Positions 8,361 to 11,458 of a stretch of DNA of 11,458 bases are shown piece by piece. The notes under the pieces are model-generated. The model was given only the letters and a program-made list of their open reading frames with translations. It was not told the origin of the DNA and ran no database searches. Within the stretch, counting starts at the first letter, position 1. Each line of letters begins with the position of its first letter. Source of the DNA: Basidiobolus heterosporus B8920 (taxonomy: Eukaryota > Basidiobolomycota > Basidiobolomycetes > Basidiobolales > Basidiobolaceae); contig JNET01030674.1 in NCBI GenBank assembly GCA_000697455.1, positions 1 to 11,458 on the forward strand. The letters are read 5' to 3'. The position numbers were made by a program, and so were the translations under genes.

Positions 8361-8600
8361 GTTGGCATCTATTCGCTGCCCAAAAAGGAATGTCATTTAT
8401 TCTGTGGCGGCGTCTGGCAATGGTCATATTCATTGGGACTCAACATGGGAGAGCTGGTAGTTGAATTTCATGATTGAAATTAATCTGTGATCAACGTCCC
8501 AGTGATGAAACACATATAAGCCAAAGCTTGGACGCACTTGCTTCTTTGATAGTTATTACTGTTGCTTCATAACCTCGTTCACTTCCACACTTCCACACAT
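8361..8600. other. GUK1-CHS7 spacer
   Basis: About 240 bases separate the two genes. ACTTCCACACTTCCACACAT directly before the CHS7 ATG is a short CT/CA-rich direct repeat, as is common in fungal 5' leaders. No clear TATA box or gene is seen. Confidence 0.45.
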
Positions 8601-9745
8601 ATGCTTCAGCCTGGCCAATTCAATCATGTGTGTCAAACCATGTCACTGCCTTTGTGTCCTCTGGTTGGCCCTATAGAGGATAGAGTCTTTTCTACTTGCA
8701 TCGCCCGGAATCTGGATGTCGGTGGATATCTAATATTCAATCCAGGTATTCTGATCATTTCAATCCTTGTTTCCGAGTAGCCCAAGAGTAACCCAAGCTT
8801 AGGCACACTGGCGGTCTATATTGTGGTCATGATCATCACTGGATTTATCATTTATTGTACACGTACCAAGTACACCGCAGTTGGTAAGCCACTGTTACCT
8901 TGTGGAATACCGACTGGGCACTGATTAAATTCTTGTAGGGAGAGAAGAGATACTCTGCTTCTTTTATATTTACCTGATCACAGTGCTCGCTGAATTCTTA
9001 TTGACCAGCGGGCTCGTCTCGTTAGCATCTCCGGCATATCCTGTACAGTATTGGTTCCTTTCATTGTGACGATGCTAGACTGACTAATCTCCTCTCTTAG
9101 TGGTTCGTGGCTGTTCAACTTGGCTTGATATCTGGCACCATATGGTGTCTCCTGTTGAATGGATTTGTAGGCTTTCAATTTGCTGAAGACGGGACTGCCT
9201 TCTCTTTATGGTCTATCAGAGTCTCCACAGGACTTGTCAGTCTGGCTGTGTTAATACTGTCCATAGGGTCTTTTAAAGACTGGGCTCCTTGGTTAAACTC
9301 GCAGCGACCATTGATTTTGTGGCTGATTTATTATGTGCTGAATGGTGCTGCACTGACCTTGTATTTCATTCTTCAAGTCGTCCTTATCTTGAACACTCTT
9401 GCCGATCGTTGGCCTTTGGGTAAGTTCCAACCCATACTACAGTGGACTCGTATCATTAACACAATTTCAGGTGTGATTTTCATGTCGGCTGCCTCATTCA
9501 TTGGAGGCCAGGTGCTATTTAACTGCTTTGGTACGGAAGTATGTGAACTGGTATCTCATTACACAGATGGTCTCTTCTTCACGATCTTGACCACATTGTT
9601 CTCCGTGATGATGATCTACAAATACTGGGATTCATTAACAAACGATGATTTGGAGTATTCATTGGATTATCAGCCAGGGGTGTGGAATCATGAGGTGAAG
9701 GGTGGGATTATTACATGGGAGGGAGAGAAACTCCAGAAATGGTAG
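8601..9745 (+). CDS. CHS7: Chitin synthase export chaperone CHS7
   Basis: Chs7 is an endoplasmic reticulum membrane protein that yeast Chs3-type chitin synthase needs to leave the ER. The five exons are 8601-8745, 8803-8883, 8939-9042, 9101-9419 and 9471-9745, giving 307 residues (yeast 316). The N-terminus SLPLCPLVG and KYTAVGREE match the family, followed by FVAVQLGL and LLLNGFVGFQFAEDGT (127-142), DRWPLG (212-217), HYTDGLFF (246-253) and MMIYKYWDSLTNDDLEY (263-279). About seven membrane helices are visible. The ATG at 8601 sits 16 residues before LPLC, as in relatives. The exon 3/4 junction (YP-WFVAVQ) exactly matches the yeast SYPYFVAVQ. The last intron (9420-9470) is 51 bases long and free of stops, so a plain reading frame runs through it; removing it restores the family spacing between DRWPLG and the next helix. 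ILV5 is convergent downstream. Confidence 0.95.
9420..9470 (+). other. Stop-free 51-nt intron of CHS7
   Basis: The donor is GTAAGT, the acceptor TTTCAG, and CATTAAC could be the branch site. The length is a multiple of three and the inside is open in the coding frame, so retention would add 17 residues between Leu216 and Gly217. The insert is polar and basic in part and has no counterpart in yeast Chs7, which supports its being an intron. Confidence 0.85.
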
Positions 9746-9771
9746 TGATCATTTAGTATGTAAATAGATTA

Positions 9772-9777
9772 AATAAA
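9772..9777 (+). terminator. CHS7 poly(A) signal
   Basis: A canonical AATAAA lies 26 bases after the CHS7 stop codon. Confidence 0.6.
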
Positions 9778-9795
9778 TTATACGTTGACTTTGTA

Positions 9796-9801
9796 TTTAT
9801 T
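9796..9801 (-). terminator. ILV5 poly(A) signal
   Basis: Plus-strand TTTATT reads AATAAA on the minus strand, about 125 bases after the ILV5 stop. It lies only about 20 bases from the CHS7 signal and faces it, so the two 3' untranslated regions probably meet or overlap. Confidence 0.5.
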
Positions 9802-9925
9802 TCTTTCAGATGTGTGGTTTGGTTCGATCGTTGAACATCATCAGAACCATTAATCTAAGTCTAACTGATGGTAAATTGTTTGACAATGATGGATATACAT
9901 GAATTATGTTATATGGCGTAATAAT

Positions 9926-11128
9926 TTAGTTATTCTCGGGGCGGAGACTACGTACAGTCTTACCAGCTCTCCACATCTCACTTTGTCGGATCTCTTCTAA
10001 TTCCTTCTCTAATCCAGCACGGTAGTTCTCCTCAGAGTTCTTCTCCAATGATCTACGAGTCTCGCTGCCGTCAGCGACGGATGTGTACAACTTCTCGAAC
10101 ACTGGCTTGGTAGCCTCGTAGAAGGGCTTCCACCAGTCGAGAGCTCCTCTTTGGGCGGTGGTGGAGCAGTTCGAGTACATCCAGTCCATACCCTTCTCCC
10201 CGATCAAGGGGTACAATGATTGGGTGGCCTCCTCGACGGTCTCGTTGAACGCCTCGGATGGGCTGTGTCCGTGAGCTCTCAACACCTCGTACTGAGCTTG
10301 GAATGCTCCTTGAATGGCACCCATGAGAATACCACGTTCGCCGGTCAAGTCGGAGTACACCTCCTTCTCGAAGGTAGTCTCGTACAGGTAACCAGACCCG
10401 ATACCGACTCCGAGGGCGATGGCTCTCTCCTTGGCCTTACCGGAGGCATCTTGGAACACGGCGAAGGATGAGTTGATACCACGTCCTTGCTGGAAGAGTC
10501 TACGAACGGTGAATCCCGATCCCTTGGGGGCGGCGAGGATGACGTCGACATCGGTGGGGGGAACGATACCAGTGTCCTCCTTGTACACTACCGAGAATCC
10601 GTGGGAGAAGTAGAGGGTCTTCCCCTTGGTGAGGTATGGCTTGACAGTGGACCAGAGTTGCTTCTGGGCAGCGTCAGAGAGAAGGTTCATGATGACGGTA
10701 CCCTTGTCACAGGCCTCTTCGATGCTGAAGAGGTTCTTTCCGGGAACCCAACCTTCCTCGACGGCTTGGTCGTAACTGCGACCCTTGCGTTGACCGATGA
10801 TGACGTTGAGGCCGTTGTCACGCATGTTCAAAGCTTGTCCACGACCTTGAGGACCGTAACCGAGGACAGCCAAGGTGTCATCGGCGAAGATTTGATGAAG
10901 CTTCTCTTTGGGGTAGTCAGAACGCTCGTAGACAGTCTCCTGGGTGCCTCCGAAGTCGAGAGTCTTGATCGAACGGGTTTGAGCAAAGTTGGTGGCAGTG
11001 GCACGAGCAGCTGTGGTAGGGACAGCTCTCATAGCAGCCACAGAAAGCTGGCGAGAAGGAAGCTTGGCCAGACGGGCAAGACTACCAACTCTCAAGGAAG
11101 TTCTAAGGGCAAGACGTGAGCTGTTCAT
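9926..11128 (-). CDS. ILV5: Ketol-acid reductoisomerase, mitochondrial
   Basis: This enzyme converts acetolactate or acetohydroxybutyrate to the dihydroxy acid with NADPH and magnesium, the second common step of valine, leucine and isoleucine synthesis, in the mitochondrial matrix. It is a single exon of 400 residues, the usual fungal length. Residues 1 to about 52 are Arg/Ser/Ala-rich with almost no acids, a mitochondrial presequence ending near TRSIKTLDF. The NADPH-binding loop is GYGPQGRGQALN (about 89-100), followed by RKGRS (phosphate binding). FSHGFS carries the conserved His. The metal-binding pairs are in YSDLTGERGILMG and EAFNETVEEATQSLYP, and CSTTAQRGALDWW holds the substrate-binding Ser. 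Its codons are markedly biased toward C- or G-ending ones compared with its neighbours, a sign of high expression. In yeast the homolog also helps keep mitochondrial DNA nucleoids; nothing here tests that. Confidence 0.97.
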   Translation of the reverse strand: MNSSRLALRTSLRVGSLARLAKLPSRQLSVAAMRAVPTTAARATATNFAQTRSIKTLDFGGTQETVYERSDYPKEKLHQIFADDTLAVLGYGPQGRGQALNMRDNGLNVIIGQRKGRSYDQAVEEGWVPGKNLFSIEEACDKGTVIMNLLSDAAQKQLWSTVKPYLTKGKTLYFSHGFSVVYKEDTGIVPPTDVDVILAAPKGSGFTVRRLFQQGRGINSSFAVFQDASGKAKERAIALGVGIGSGYLYETTFEKEVYSDLTGERGILMGAIQGAFQAQYEVLRAHGHSPSEAFNETVEEATQSLYPLIGEKGMDWMYSNCSTTAQRGALDWWKPFYEATKPVFEKLYTSVADGSETRRSLEKNSEENYRAGLEKELEEIRQSEMWRAGKTVRSLRPENN

Positions 11129-11458
11129 ACTGTTCTACTAGAGTGATAAATCGATCACGAAGTACTGATACTGCAGATAGGCCTATTCTCGATGGTTTTA
11201 TAATTCATCCCCTGCCCAGAAACCCCATTAATCACAGTGACTAATAGTTTGTGCATTCAAAAAGCGGTGATACCTGTGTTGTACAAAGTTCAATGCGATC
11301 TTTCATCCTCGTGATTGCCAATGTCTAATCCCTTCTATATTTGGAGCACTCGGTTAAAAGGCTCATTATAACTAATATTTCCTAGGGCTTGTAAGATAAT
11401 ATTCATCAGTGAAAAGATAAGTTATCGAATATCGTGGCGTGATTGATTATCTCGAGTA
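11129..11458. other. Upstream region of ILV5
   Basis: Apart from the TATA-like site, this is AT-rich promoter sequence with no reading frame of note and no visible RNA gene. The neighbouring gene on the right lies outside the window. Confidence 0.55.
11196..11202 (-). promoter_or_regulatory. Possible ILV5 TATA box
   Basis: On the minus strand this reads TATAAAA, about 70 bases upstream of the ILV5 ATG, a usual place for such an element. No Leu3-type (CCGGNNCCGG) or perfect TGACTCA site is seen in the upstream sequence present. Confidence 0.5.

Noticed and set aside
8978-9178. Minus-strand frame of 66 residues inside CHS7
   Set aside because: It crosses CHS7 exons 3 and 4 and an intron; the plus-strand product is clearly conserved.
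10487-11119. Long plus-strand open frame of 210 residues opposite ILV5
   Set aside because: It is a shadow of the strongly codon-biased ILV5 gene: no family likeness, a low-complexity Ser/Val/Gly/Leu/Asp-rich product, and no splice or promoter context of its own.

Overview
The window is nuclear DNA of a fungus. A complete CHS7-type chitin synthase export chaperone is the strongest pointer. Short GT-AG introns (51 to 84 nt), several with a TACTAAC-like branch site, and a fungal-type mitochondrial ketol-acid reductoisomerase agree with it. Intron density, AT-rich spacers and the reductoisomerase sequence suggest an early-diverging (zygomycete-grade) fungus rather than an ascomycete yeast, but this placement is inference and weak.

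Layout. 1-295 (minus) is the broken start of a Ty1/copia retroelement gag gene that runs off the left edge. 296 to about 2050 is an AT-rich, gene-free zone built of decayed direct and inverted repeats, probably old LTR-related debris. 2129-4497 (plus) is an eight-exon gene for a signal-peptide-bearing, predicted seven-transmembrane protein with a protease-associated-like ectodomain and a long Ser/Thr/Pro-rich tail. 4498-4973 holds a degenerate 51-bp tandem repeat. 4974-5552 (minus) is an intronless PH-like protein of unknown function. 5553-6572 is a divergent promoter region with duplicated TATA boxes and short interstitial telomere-type repeats. 6573-7135 (plus) is TSR2 (three exons), 7446-8349 (plus) is guanylate kinase (five exons) with an apparent mitochondrial presequence, and 8601-9745 (plus) is CHS7 (five exons). 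9926-11128 (minus) is ILV5 (single exon), convergent with CHS7 across a 180-nt spacer. 11129-11458 is the ILV5 promoter side.

The genes do not form one pathway: they cover 40S ribosome assembly (TSR2), GMP phosphorylation (GUK1), chitin synthase trafficking (CHS7), mitochondrial branched-chain amino acid synthesis (ILV5), a probable surface or secretory-pathway 7TM protein and a PH-like protein. All exon models were built by hand from reading-frame continuity, splice signals and remembered family motifs. They are firm for GUK1, CHS7, TSR2 and ILV5, and good but unsupported by known homologs for the 7TM gene. The least described items are the 7TM protein, the presequence on guanylate kinase that is cut off by an intron, and a stop-free multiple-of-three intron in CHS7.
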